Positions 8,948 through 16,917 of a stretch of 33,546 nt of DNA are shown here, piece after piece. The position numbers and the translations under genes were made by a program. Source of the stretch: an uncultured Chelatococcus sp. Its GTDB lineage: Bacteria; Pseudomonadota; Alphaproteobacteria; Rhizobiales; Beijerinckiaceae. The DNA lies in contig CALMIK010000044.1 of assembly GCA_937863995.1 (NCBI GenBank), positions 1 through 33,546 of the forward strand. Reading direction: 5' to 3'. The first letter of the stretch is position 1. Every line of letters begins with the position of its first letter. Below the pieces are notes generated by a model. The model saw only the letters and a list, made by a program, of their open reading frames with translations, ran no database searches and was not told the DNA's origin.

Positions 8948-9628
8948 ATGAAGATTCTGGTTTTCGAAGATGACGCGGACGCCGCGGCCCGCGTTGTCAA
9001 GGCGTTGCAGGAGGCAGGCCATCTGGCCGACCTTGCGGCGGAAGGGCTGGAGGGATGCGCGCAGGCGAACGAGGGCGATTACGACGTGTTGGTGGTCGAC
9101 CATGCGCTGCCGAAACTAGACGGCTTGTCGATCATTCGCCTGCTGCGCAAGCAAAGGGTGGAGACGCCGGTGCTCATTCTGTGGACCCGCCGGCAGATCG
9201 GTGAACGGGTGAAGGGACTGCGTCCGGGCGGTGGCTATCGCGCCAAACCCCTCACCTTTTCGGAACTGCTGGCACGCATCGAGGCGCTGGCGCGCCGGCA
9301 AGCGGGACAGGAGAGCGAGCAGACCGTCTACCGGGTCGGCGATCTGGAACTCGACATTCTCTCTTACACGGTGACACGCGCGGGCAAGGAGATCGTGCTG
9401 CAGCCTCGTGAATTCCTCCTGCTCGAATATCTGATGCGCAATGCCGGGCAACCCGTGACGCGTACCATGCTGTTGCATGCCGTATGGGGTTACCAGTTCG
9501 ACCCGCAGACGAACGTCGTCGATGTGCAAGTGTCGCGGCTGCGCGCCAAGATCGACAAGGGATATGAGACAGTACTCATCCATACGGTGCGGGGCACGGG
9601 ATACACGATCCGTGACGGGGCTCGGTAG
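8948..9628 (+). CDS. OmpR/PhoB-family response regulator with altered receiver
   Basis: A 226-aa two-domain regulator. The receiver has the acidic pocket (E7, D8), the phosphoacceptor Asp51 in VVDHALPKLDG, and Lys100 (AKPL). The winged-helix DNA-binding domain (~130-224) is canonical: LQPREFLLLEYL, VDVQVSRLRAKID, IHTVRGTGYTI. Two positions are odd. The Ser/Thr after beta-4 is Trp79 (LILWTRR), and the loop before Lys100 reads GLRPGGGYRAKPL, one residue shorter than the usual GGDDY form. Both affect the phosphorylation switch. The ATG at 8948 is chosen because it begins the domain directly. No sensor kinase lies beside it, so it appears orphan. Confidence 0.88.
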   Translation: MKILVFEDDADAAARVVKALQEAGHLADLAAEGLEGCAQANEGDYDVLVVDHALPKLDGLSIIRLLRKQRVETPVLILWTRRQIGERVKGLRPGGGYRAKPLTFSELLARIEALARRQAGQESEQTVYRVGDLELDILSYTVTRAGKEIVLQPREFLLLEYLMRNAGQPVTRTMLLHAVWGYQFDPQTNVVDVQVSRLRAKIDKGYETVLIHTVRGTGYTIRDGAR

Positions 9629-9688
9629 GCTCTTCCGCTGAATAGGCCGCGGTGCCCGGCGATGTAGCCGCGCGGAAACGGCGTGCGA

Positions 9689-10588
9689 TCAGGCTGTGTC
9701 GTCGGCGTAGACGCGGATATAACGCCCGCCAACCTCGATGCCGACGAAGCTCTGTTCGAACACGATGCAAAGCCGCTGCGCCAGCGCCACCACCGCGTCG
9801 CTGCTGTCGCTGCGGATGCGCGCGAGCAGGATCTGCCGCCGCCTGCCGTCGAAGATCGAGTCGGCGTGCTGCACCGTGGCGGATGGAAAACTGCGGGAAA
9901 TGGTGTCGCAGAGCAGGTCCATGTCCGCATCGGTGATCGCCCGCCCCGAGGTGTTGGGCAGGTAGACAAGATGCACCGCCTGGCCAATGACGCTGTCGAG
10001 ATGCCGGGCGATGACCTCGGCGCCATCGACGTTGATCGCAGCGTCGGCGCGGATCGCCCGCTCGGCCTCGGCGACTGTCTCGTCGAATAACCGTTCGATC
10101 ACGGCGTTGGCGCCACGACCGGCGGCGATGAGCTGCCGGCACCCCTCGAGGTAGCCGAGGCGGCGGTCCATCGCCCAGCCAGCCGGCGGCGACACGGCGA
10201 TCGCGCGCAGGTTGGAGATCACGTCGGCGGTCTTGACGATGCGCGATTCCGGCGACTTGTGCGCCATGGCGGCGATACGCTGACGGCGGCGCTCGTCCTT
10301 CGGCAAGGTCATGTCGTCGGAGTTCTCGGTGACGATCCGGGCAACCCGCGCCCCGAAGGCCGCGGCGAGATCCTCCGCCGAAATCGGCGTGTCCTCGACG
10401 ACGTCGTGCAGCAGCGCGGCGATCAGCAGTTCCTCGTCCTCGCCGCCGGTGGCGCGGGCGACGAGGTCCAGCACCTCGATCAGATGGTTGATATAGGGCT
10501 CTTGCGCCGCGCCCTTGCGCCGCTGGTTGGCGTGTGCCTCGGCGGCATAGACGAGGGCGCGGGTCAGTCCGAGAACGTTTTTGCTCAT
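9689..10588 (-). CDS. HD-domain hydrolase, SpoT/MESH1-like, with extra C-terminal domain
   Basis: A 299-aa protein. Residues ~1-180 form an HD domain of the RelA/SpoT hydrolase type: INHLIEVLD (first metal His), LLHDVVEDT (HDxxED) and VKTADVISNL (metal Asp and Asn). Such proteins remove the 3' pyrophosphate from (p)ppGpp or act on NADPH as small alarmone hydrolases. The synthetase, TGS and ACT domains of long RSH proteins are absent. The remaining ~115 residues (from about NVDGAEVIARHLD) are not recognised; they alternate strands and helices and recall DUF3574-type sequences only weakly. ATG 10588 has GGAGGTGA seven nt upstream, which rules out the longer frame. Confidence 0.82.
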   Translation of the reverse strand: MSKNVLGLTRALVYAAEAHANQRRKGAAQEPYINHLIEVLDLVARATGGEDEELLIAALLHDVVEDTPISAEDLAAAFGARVARIVTENSDDMTLPKDERRRQRIAAMAHKSPESRIVKTADVISNLRAIAVSPPAGWAMDRRLGYLEGCRQLIAAGRGANAVIERLFDETVAEAERAIRADAAINVDGAEVIARHLDSVIGQAVHLVYLPNTSGRAITDADMDLLCDTISRSFPSATVQHADSIFDGRRRQILLARIRSDSSDAVVALAQRLCIVFEQSFVGIEVGGRYIRVYADDTA

Positions 10589-10886
10589 GCCGGCGTCACC
10601 TCCGCCCCAAGGCTCTCGCGCCCGTGAGCTTTCAATCTGGAAGAAGGCGCCGGCGTGCGGCCCCGAGCGATCGACGGATGCGCCCGCTTCCCCGGCGGCA
10701 AACACGTGCCGCCTGTTCACCGGGTCCATATCGCATCTGTGTTCGCTCGCGGCGGACTATATGGTGTGTTGCGGCTTTATACATGTGAATTTTGTGCGAC
10801 GGCGAGATGAAGTTTCGACGGACACAAAGGCAGGTGTCGCCGATCGCTCATTCCGCCATCGGCGCGGATTCCGACCGACGCGGGGA

Positions 10887-12254
10887 TTACGGCTGCGGCG
10901 ATCGATTGTCCGCGAGCCGCGTCTTGACGAGATAGCCGGAATAAAGAACCGCAAGCCAGGCCGGCAGCACGTAGACCGCCGTTCGCATGCCATCGATCTG
11001 GGTCATCGCCATGACGACAAGCACCAAAAAGGCGAGGCAGGCATAATTGGCGTAGGGAAACAACGGCGCCGGAAACACCAGCCGCTGCTGCAAAGCGCGG
11101 TGCGCCTTTCGGAACCTGATGTGCACGAGCACAATCATCGCCCACGTGACCGTCGCCGCCGCGGTCGCAACCGCCATGACCTGCATGAAGGCGCCTTCGG
11201 GGACGAGATAGTTGATCGCCACCGCCGCAAGCGTGCAGCATGAGGAAAAAAGAACGCCCACATAGGGCACCTTGCCGGCGTTGAGCCGCAGGAAAATTCC
11301 CGGCGCATTGCCTTGCTCGGCAAGCGCATGCAGCATGCGCCCGTTGGAATAAATGCCGCTGTTATAGACCGAGATGGCAGCGGTCAGCACGACGAAGTTG
11401 AGGACATCGGCGGCCGGGCCGACACCGAGCCGGGAGAAAATAACCACAAAGGGGCTACCCTCCACGCCGATTGAGCGCCACGGGAACAGGATCATCAGCA
11501 CGGTGATCGAGCCGATATAAAATATCAGGATGCGCCACATCACCTGCCGGACGGCGCGCGGAATGCTCTCCCGGGGATTGTCCGCCTCGCCCGCGGCGAT
11601 GCCGACGAGCTCGGTGCCGCCGAAGGAGAACATCACCACGGCAAGCGATAAAAGCATGCCCCACCCGCCATTGGGGAAAAAGCCGCCATGAACCCAAAGG
11701 TTCTGAACGCCCACGCCGTTATCCGCCCCCGAGAAGATCAACAAGGTCCCGAACACGATCATGCCGACGACAGCCAGCACCTTGACCAGGGCGAACCAGA
11801 ATTCAAACTCGCCGAACGCGCGCACCCCTCCCAGGTTGATCGCGGTAACCGTGACGAGCACAAGCAGCGAAGCCAGCCAGACCGGAAAATCGGGCAGCCA
11901 GTAGGCCACGTAGATTCCGACGACCGTCAACTCCGCCATCGAAACGAGAATATAGAGAAACCAGTAATTCCAGCCGGCAAGAAAACCGGGAAACCGGCCC
12001 CAGTATTTGTAGGCAAAATGACTGAACGCCCCCGCAACCGGCTCCGCGGTCGACATTTCGCCAAGCATCCGCATGATGAGATACATCACCGCGCCGCCCA
12101 CGAGGTAGGAGATAATAATGCTCGGTCCCGCGAGCTGGATCGAGGCAGCCGAGCCGTAGAACAGGCCGGTGCCGATCGCACCGCCCAGCGCGATCATCTG
12201 AATGTGCCTGTTTTTCAGCCCGCGCGTCAAACGGCTGTGTTCGTGCGTGGACAT
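10887..12254 (-). CDS. Amino acid permease (APC superfamily, AroP/PheP/ProY-like)
   Basis: A 455-aa, 12-helix amino acid:proton symporter. The start is diagnostic: RGLKNRHIQMIALGGAIGTG (helix 1, with the unwound GAIGTGL substrate loop), then EMSTAEPVAGAFSHFAYKYW in helix 3 and FSFGGTELVGIAAGEADNP in helix 6. These are the signatures of the APC amino acid transporter family that includes AroP, PheP, GabP and ProY. The precise amino acid cannot be read from the sequence. GAGG precedes ATG 12254. It lies directly downstream (180 nt) of the chaperone genes on the same strand but looks functionally unrelated to them. Confidence 0.9.
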   Translation of the reverse strand: MSTHEHSRLTRGLKNRHIQMIALGGAIGTGLFYGSAASIQLAGPSIIISYLVGGAVMYLIMRMLGEMSTAEPVAGAFSHFAYKYWGRFPGFLAGWNYWFLYILVSMAELTVVGIYVAYWLPDFPVWLASLLVLVTVTAINLGGVRAFGEFEFWFALVKVLAVVGMIVFGTLLIFSGADNGVGVQNLWVHGGFFPNGGWGMLLSLAVVMFSFGGTELVGIAAGEADNPRESIPRAVRQVMWRILIFYIGSITVLMILFPWRSIGVEGSPFVVIFSRLGVGPAADVLNFVVLTAAISVYNSGIYSNGRMLHALAEQGNAPGIFLRLNAGKVPYVGVLFSSCCTLAAVAINYLVPEGAFMQVMAVATAAATVTWAMIVLVHIRFRKAHRALQQRLVFPAPLFPYANYACLAFLVLVVMAMTQIDGMRTAVYVLPAWLAVLYSGYLVKTRLADNRSPQP

Positions 12255-12434
12255 GATTCCTCTATTCCGCCGCCGCCATCGTCGGCGCGGTCGGCGGGGC
12301 CGTTGTCTGCGGCGTCTGTGCCGTTTTTGCGGCGGCGGGCGTTTTACCGACCAGCCGGCACGGAACGGGCGAGAATTGACACAGGACGAACGGCTTCGCG
12401 GAATGTGGCAGTCGCTCTAAACGCCGCCGGGGGC

Positions 12435-13046
12435 TCAAACGCCGGCCGCGACGGCCGAACTTGCCGTCGCCACAGCCTGCCTGACGTCGAGCATGCCGCG
12501 CAGACGCTGCGCTTCCTGAACGATCGACATCGGGATCTCGGGCGTCACGGTCTTATCGTATGCGGCAAGACAATCCCGCGCCCGATCCCATTGCCGAAGC
12601 GACAGGCTCAATTCGAGTGCATGAAAATGCGGAACCGCCCAGTCGGGTCGGAGGATCGCGGCGATCTCGAACGCTTTCCAGGCGCTGTCGGATTGCTGCG
12701 CCATGCGCAGACACACGCCGTAGCCGATCCAGTAATCGGCATTTCGCTCATCGAGGAGACAAAGCGCGCGAAAGAGGGTCTGTGCCCGGTCGACCCGCCC
12801 GAGCGAGAACCAGCTATGCGCCCGCGCATACATGACGTCGGCCACCGCAGGGGAAACGGATAACGCCTGTGCGAGGCTCTGCCCCGACGCAAGACGATCA
12901 AAGACCGGTGCGCCGTTGATGCCGAACGCCGCGGTGACATCGCGAAAAATGCGGGCGACGGTCGCCATGCCGTCATCGTCGATGCCCTGTGATCTGGCCA
13001 GCAGCGCATCGCCTTGCTTGTCAGCGCTTTCAGGGCGTGGAGCCAT
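12435..13046 (-). CDS. TPR protein, LcrH/SycD-like type III secretion chaperone (third copy)
   Basis: A 203-aa tetratricopeptide protein that fits the class II type III secretion chaperone pattern (LcrH/SycD/IpgC). After an N-terminal helix with LASGQSLAQALSVSP come three TPRs: MYARAHSWFSLGRVDRAQTL, FRALCLLDERNADYWIGYGV and AAILRPDWAVPHFHALELSL. The phrase FRALCLLDERNADYW is very close to the FQALCLLDHYDARYF region of LcrH-type chaperones. These bind hydrophobic translocators in the cytosol before export. It is longer than the usual ~165 aa. The ATG at 13046 is chosen for its GGAGG; an upstream TTG start at 13091 is less likely. It is 58 nt downstream of another TPR gene. Confidence 0.8.
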   Translation of the reverse strand: MAPRPESADKQGDALLARSQGIDDDGMATVARIFRDVTAAFGINGAPVFDRLASGQSLAQALSVSPAVADVMYARAHSWFSLGRVDRAQTLFRALCLLDERNADYWIGYGVCLRMAQQSDSAWKAFEIAAILRPDWAVPHFHALELSLSLRQWDRARDCLAAYDKTVTPEIPMSIVQEAQRLRGMLDVRQAVATASSAVAAGV

Positions 13047-13104
13047 GGGGCCCTCCGAAATGTGCCGGCGACAGGAACGGCAAAAGGACAAACGTCAGTA
13101 TCGG

Positions 13105-13605
13105 TCAGCTCTTCGCTTGCACTTCCTGGGCAATGATAGCCCGTTGGAGAAGCATCTCGGCGCTGCGTTGCAGATCGCTCTTGCCTGCTTGCTCGGCCAG
13201 CCGGATGGCTTCGCGAAAATCGTCGATCGCGGCGTCGAACTCGCGCAGCCCAAAGTAAGCCCGGCCGGAAACGAAATAGCCGTCTGCCTCATTGGGCGTG
13301 GCGGCGACGATCGATGACGCCGCGAGCGATGCCAGATGGAAATCTCCCGTTTCCAGCGCACAGCCCGCAAGGGCGTACTGGAATCGGATCTCGCCCGGAT
13401 CGAGCAGCACCAGCGCGGAACAGGTGCGCAGCGCCTCCGCATTCTCGCCCCGCCTGAGCTGGTTGGCAGCGATATCCAGCCCCGGCAGCAGATGCGCCAC
13501 CTCCAGGCCAAGATACTCCCGCATCGTTTCCCCGGGTCGCGGAGTATTGATGACGCCTGGCGCCGTCTCACCAGAAATATGCGTATCGGACTCTCTGATG
13601 GCCAT
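13105..13605 (-). CDS. TPR protein, probable type III secretion chaperone (second copy)
   Basis: A 166-aa protein, the usual length for LcrH/SycD chaperones, built of about three TPRs: LDIAANQLRRGENAEALRTC, SALVLLDPGEIRFQYALAGC and GYFVSGRAYFGLREFDAAID. It is less like LcrH than its two neighbours, so it could instead serve a different secreted protein. Start ATG 13605; an in-frame ATG at 13524 with GGGGAAA just upstream is an alternative that removes 27 residues without touching the TPRs. Followed after 58 nt by the third chaperone gene, probably as a two-gene operon with its own promoter in the AT-rich region upstream. Confidence 0.72.
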   Translation of the reverse strand: MAIRESDTHISGETAPGVINTPRPGETMREYLGLEVAHLLPGLDIAANQLRRGENAEALRTCSALVLLDPGEIRFQYALAGCALETGDFHLASLAASSIVAATPNEADGYFVSGRAYFGLREFDAAIDDFREAIRLAEQAGKSDLQRSAEMLLQRAIIAQEVQAKS

Positions 13606-14000
13606 CCCAAAAACGCCCTTTTATCATAGACACAGAAAATCATACACCATTATATCGTGAAGCCAAAAACCATTTTTATTATATTAATACCATAATTAAC
13701 GAGCAATTCTGCGTATATAAATTTAGAATTATTTCTTGCATTCAGCGGAACAAATGAGTCAATGAGTTGATGTCTGCTCCACTACGCAGAATTTGATGCC
13801 CCAATCAACTTCAAAACCCCGAGCAGTAACTGTCTGTCGGGAGAGTGCAGGGCGCGTTGCCCCGAGCCATCAAACCGTATCGCAGCACTGGATCGCCCGT
13901 GCGCTCTCCTACGCTGCGCGCCGACACGGAAGCCGTTCGATGAACGGCTTCCGTCCGTATGGCATCCTGTGGTGAGCAAACGCTTCAGTGCGCCGGCGCG
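13606..14000. promoter_or_regulatory. Intergenic region between sctB-like and chaperone-pair genes, 395 nt
   Basis: The part at ~13625-13760 is very AT-rich and probably carries the promoter of the chaperone pair. A near match to the palindrome seen elsewhere in this locus (TTGC-N10-ACAA) occurs at 13736-13753. The right part holds the 13-bp hairpin at 13926-13954. No gene seen. Confidence 0.5.
13926..13954. terminator. Strong hairpin after the minor translocator gene
   Basis: A perfect 13-bp inverted repeat (ACGGAAGCCGTTC / GAACGGCTTCCGT) with a 3-nt loop, 46 nt past the stop of the minus-strand translocator gene. No T-run follows on that strand, so it may be a Rho-assisted terminator or an mRNA-stabilising structure. 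Confidence 0.6.
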
Positions 14001-15011
14001 TTACCTGATCACCGCGACTCGCGCCTGCTCCGCGTCGTTCTCCCGCAGACCCTCCGCCTGACGCGTCTGGGCATCGATGAAGCCCACCAACTGCTGGAGG
14101 ATCGCAACGTATTCGTCCTTCCTGCTCCGATGAAGTTCGGCTTCCGCCTGATGATCGGTGGCACGCGCCGAAACGATCGTCGCCCCGCCATCAAGCGCCT
14201 TGCCGATGACCGAGCCGATGCCGCTGAGCACCAAGCCGTAGCCCGCGGCTTCCTCGGACTGGGCTCTCGATACCGCATCCCGATTTGAGGCGGCCGCCCG
14301 GTTTCCGGCTGCTCCGGCCCCTCCAGCACCGGCTCCTGCATTCCCGGCTGCGGGAGGGGATTGCGCTGTTTTGAGCGCCTGCCCCGCACCCTTGATCTGC
14401 GCCATGCCGCCCGCAATCTGGAAACCGCCCTGCACGACGCCGCTCGCAAGCTGCATGGCGCCCTGAAGCCTCGTCGCATCGGCAGACGCGCGCGTCTCGG
14501 CGATGGCAGAATTGCTCTCCGCCTGCGCCTGCAACCGAGCGGCCTGCATGCTTGCGTTGGAGTTTTTGATCAGCTCGTTCAGAATATTGTCGCCATTCGC
14601 GAATTCGAGCAACTGTTGCAGAAGCTTCGTAGCCTGGTCTTGCGTAAGAGACGGCGTGTTGCCCCCACGCTCCATCCCGCTGGTAACAGGCTGATCATTG
14701 CTGGAGCCTGTATCCGTCGAACCGGAGAGCCACTGTAGGAGATTGACGAGCTTGTCCTTGGCGTTTTTCAGCGCCTCGATCGTTTCACCCAAGGTGGACC
14801 GATCCACGTTGGACGTGGTGCTGACGCTGAGGCTGAAAGCCAGCGTCACATTCCACGATGCGGAGCCGGCATCGGGAACGCTCGACCGACCGCCCGCGAT
14901 CGTTCCCGAGCCCACAGTCGACCCATCATCCGCCGTTTCCGACCGGGACACAGTGCTCTGATACTGTATCGATATAGTCGAACTGCGCTGTACATTTGAA
15001 ATGTCGGACAT
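14001..15011 (-). CDS. Minor type III translocator (SctB; YopD/IpaC/EspB-like)
   Basis: A 336-aa cysteine-free protein. Helices at ~72-97 and ~122-182 lead into a single hydrophobic Gly/Ala segment (~183-206, GAMQLASGVVQGGFQIAGGM). A Gly/Ala/Asn linker (~219-243), a second amphipathic segment (~256-282, LVLSGIGSVIGKALDGG) and a C-terminal coiled-coil helix (~285-322) follow. This layout is that of the minor hydrophobic translocator (SctB), which with SctE forms the pore in the target-cell membrane. Assignment rests on layout and position directly after the SctE-like gene (50 nt); sequence identity to known SctB proteins is low to the eye. AGGAG precedes ATG 15011. Confidence 0.7.
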   Translation of the reverse strand: MSDISNVQRSSTISIQYQSTVSRSETADDGSTVGSGTIAGGRSSVPDAGSASWNVTLAFSLSVSTTSNVDRSTLGETIEALKNAKDKLVNLLQWLSGSTDTGSSNDQPVTSGMERGGNTPSLTQDQATKLLQQLLEFANGDNILNELIKNSNASMQAARLQAQAESNSAIAETRASADATRLQGAMQLASGVVQGGFQIAGGMAQIKGAGQALKTAQSPPAAGNAGAGAGGAGAAGNRAAASNRDAVSRAQSEEAAGYGLVLSGIGSVIGKALDGGATIVSARATDHQAEAELHRSRKDEYVAILQQLVGFIDAQTRQAEGLRENDAEQARVAVIR

Positions 15012-15061
15012 GATACGGCTCCTGCTCGTAACGTATAGGATAAACTATATTGCGCCGCAGA

Positions 15062-16057
15062 TCAGAACTTGACGTGCGCGAAGCTCTTGCCTTTATCCTG
15101 CAAGCTGCTTGCCCCCGACTCGACAACGTCGGAAATTTTGGCAAATGCACCCATGAGGATCTTCAGCATTGCATCGATGAATTGCTGATTTTGATCGAAT
15201 GCCGCCTGCATTTCTTCCGTGTCGGCCCGGTTGTTCGTGGCTTTCGATTGCGTCACTGCGGCGTCGATTGACAATGAGCCGTTGACGACCTGCGTCGCTC
15301 CCGCAGCCGCCATGCCGACACTCTTGGCGGTGTTCACCCATTGAGGAACTTGCGCAGCCTTGATTGCACTGACGGCAAAGCCGCCCGCAACTGCGCTGCC
15401 CACCGCCACACCGACAGAGAAACCAATCTCGCCGGCCATGACATTGCCGCCGACAGCCGTGGCAATCTGGCCGCCGATGCCCTTCCCCGTGGTATCCTTG
15501 GTGGCCTGGTCGGCAATCATCAAGGCGCCAGAGGCCGCAAGCACCCCTCCCGCCACAGCGCCCACGCCGGTCGCGACAAGCGCCGCGCCGGCGATAACCA
15601 TCACAGCGCCAAGAATATAGCCGAATGCCTGCGAAAATGCCTTCGCGATGCCGGACTTCTTATTCGCCTCGTCGATCTGCTTGAGCATCTTCTCCAGTTG
15701 CTTGCCGAGCTCGCGCAGATCGTCGCGCTGCTGACCGGTTTTCGCGTTGATGTCCCCTTCCAGAACCTCCTTCTGGTGCTTGTCGAGCGAGACGGCCACC
15801 TCGAGAACGAGGACCGCGCTGTCGTCGGCGCTGAGGGTGGGCAGCTTTTCGTCAACCGATTTCAGCAGGGCACGGAACGTCAGCACGAACACCGCGCTCT
15901 GGGACGACGTCTGCGCCGCCGCTTCCGGCACCGCGCCGACTTCACCGTTGATGCCCGCGCCTGCACTCGTGGCATATTCACTGCTTTTTGCCGTATTCGT
16001 CGTTTCGGAGCGCAAGACGATCGGGGAATTGCTGCCGTATTCCGTGATTGAGGACAT
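15062..16057 (-). CDS. Major type III translocator (SctE; YopB/IpaB/SipB-like)
   Basis: A 331-aa cysteine-free protein with the SctE layout: polar Ser/Thr-rich N-terminus (export signal region), helical coiled coil (~90-135), long first hydrophobic hairpin (~146-183, including AGAALVATGVGAVAGGVLAA), then MIADQATKDTTGKGIG, a second hydrophobic segment (~210-232) and an amphipathic C-terminal helix (~280-315). The MIADQATKDTTG motif parallels MVADEIVKAATG of IpaB-type proteins. In the family it inserts in the host membrane with SctB. ATG 16057 is chosen over 16075 because GGGAGGT precedes it. It is preceded at 43 nt by its probable chaperone gene. Shorter than IpaB/SipB (~580 aa) and nearer YopB (~400 aa). 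Confidence 0.78.
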   Translation of the reverse strand: MSSITEYGSNSPIVLRSETTNTAKSSEYATSAGAGINGEVGAVPEAAAQTSSQSAVFVLTFRALLKSVDEKLPTLSADDSAVLVLEVAVSLDKHQKEVLEGDINAKTGQQRDDLRELGKQLEKMLKQIDEANKKSGIAKAFSQAFGYILGAVMVIAGAALVATGVGAVAGGVLAASGALMIADQATKDTTGKGIGGQIATAVGGNVMAGEIGFSVGVAVGSAVAGGFAVSAIKAAQVPQWVNTAKSVGMAAAGATQVVNGSLSIDAAVTQSKATNNRADTEEMQAAFDQNQQFIDAMLKILMGAFAKISDVVESGASSLQDKGKSFAHVKF

Positions 16058-16100
16058 GAATACCTCCCTGCACAAGGTGCAAAATTGGATCTGTATCGCG

Positions 16101-16715
16101 TTACTGCGCGCTGTCGCTCGTCGGCGACGCGCCGCGAACGCGGATCACCGCGCGATTGTCGTCGATGAAATTCAGCAGCTTCTCCGCATGTTCGACGGTT
16201 GCCGCATCCTCGTTTTCGCGCGCGAGCGACAGCGCGCTGGCGACGAATTCCCTTGCGTCATCCGGCGAGCCGCTTCCCAGCAGGCATTCGCCCATGCGCA
16301 GATATCCTACCGCCTCAAGCGGATTGAGCACGATATAACTGGCGTAGAGACGACCCGCATCGACGTAGCGCTGCTCCATCTGCAGCGACGCCGCGGTTGC
16401 ATAGACCGCGCGCACCTCAAGGGGATTGAGGAGGAGCGCCAGCAGCAGCTTGTCGCGGGCCTTGTCGAGATGGCCGGTGCGGATCAGGTCGCGCGCCTGG
16501 GAGAGAATGGCGTCGATGTGATCCTGCGTGAGGCCGAGAGCCGCAGCCGTCGTCTGGCCCGAACTGATCTGCTCGATCCACTCGGTGATGACGGCCTCAG
16601 GCCCCTTGTCGATGCCGCAATGTTCCCGCATGTACGCGGCGATCACCGGGTTGATCGCAGCCCTCACCGCCTCGGCATCCTTCGGCGCAATGGATGCGCT
16701 GTTGAGAAACGACAT
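16101..16715 (-). CDS. LcrH/SycD-like type III secretion chaperone (first copy)
   Basis: A 204-aa TPR protein. The segment ISSGQTTAAALGLTQDHIDA is the N-terminal signature of LcrH chaperones (short helix, then the ...LxxLxxIsxexLexL... type entry to the first repeat). It is followed by three TPRs (ILSQARDLIRTGHLDKARDK, AVYATAASLQMEQRYVDAGR, GYLRMGECLLGSGSPDDARE). It lies just upstream of the SctE- and SctB-like genes, exactly where lcrH lies before yopB and yopD, so these are its likely clients. AAGGAG stands seven nt before ATG 16715. The gene has its own 202-nt upstream gap with a palindrome. Confidence 0.82.
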   Translation of the reverse strand: MSFLNSASIAPKDAEAVRAAINPVIAAYMREHCGIDKGPEAVITEWIEQISSGQTTAAALGLTQDHIDAILSQARDLIRTGHLDKARDKLLLALLLNPLEVRAVYATAASLQMEQRYVDAGRLYASYIVLNPLEAVGYLRMGECLLGSGSPDDAREFVASALSLARENEDAATVEHAEKLLNFIDDNRAVIRVRGASPTSDSAQ

Positions 16716-16793
16716 CGTTAACTCCTTAGAGTGAGGGGCAGAAAGAGAAGTTCTTGTTACGCAAAATGACGATACCGCCATTTTTCCGACCTG

Positions 16794-16815
16794 TTTGTGC
16801 CGTAAATGACAAGAA
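16794..16815. promoter_or_regulatory. TTGT-N10-ACAA palindrome upstream of the chaperone gene
   Basis: Sequence TTTGTGCCGTAAATGACAAG followed by AA. It agrees at 17 of 22 positions with the site at 19636-19657. It is 79 nt upstream of the chaperone start. The arms TTGT (16795-16798) and ACAA (16809-16812) are separated by 10 nt, one helical turn between half-site starts plus a few bases, as for a dimeric regulator. Function is inferred. Confidence 0.4.
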
Positions 16816-16917
16816 TGGCGACATAGGAAGAAATACTTTCCACGTGGCTACCGACAGGTCGATTGGTTCGTCGACAATGACTTGAGGGAGCGCGCGACGA
16901 TGCGTTTCGAAAAATAC

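Noticed and set aside
12255..12434. A hydrophobic stretch readable on the plus strand (GAVGGAVVCGVCAVFAAAG) and a frame ending LTQDERLRGMWQSL
   Set aside because: They are in different frames, have no ribosome site or start in a sensible place, and match nothing; treated as non-coding.
11688..12863. A 391-codon plus-strand open frame across the permease and the chaperone gene
   Set aside because: Spans two real minus-strand genes and the gap between them; composition is that of an antisense shadow.
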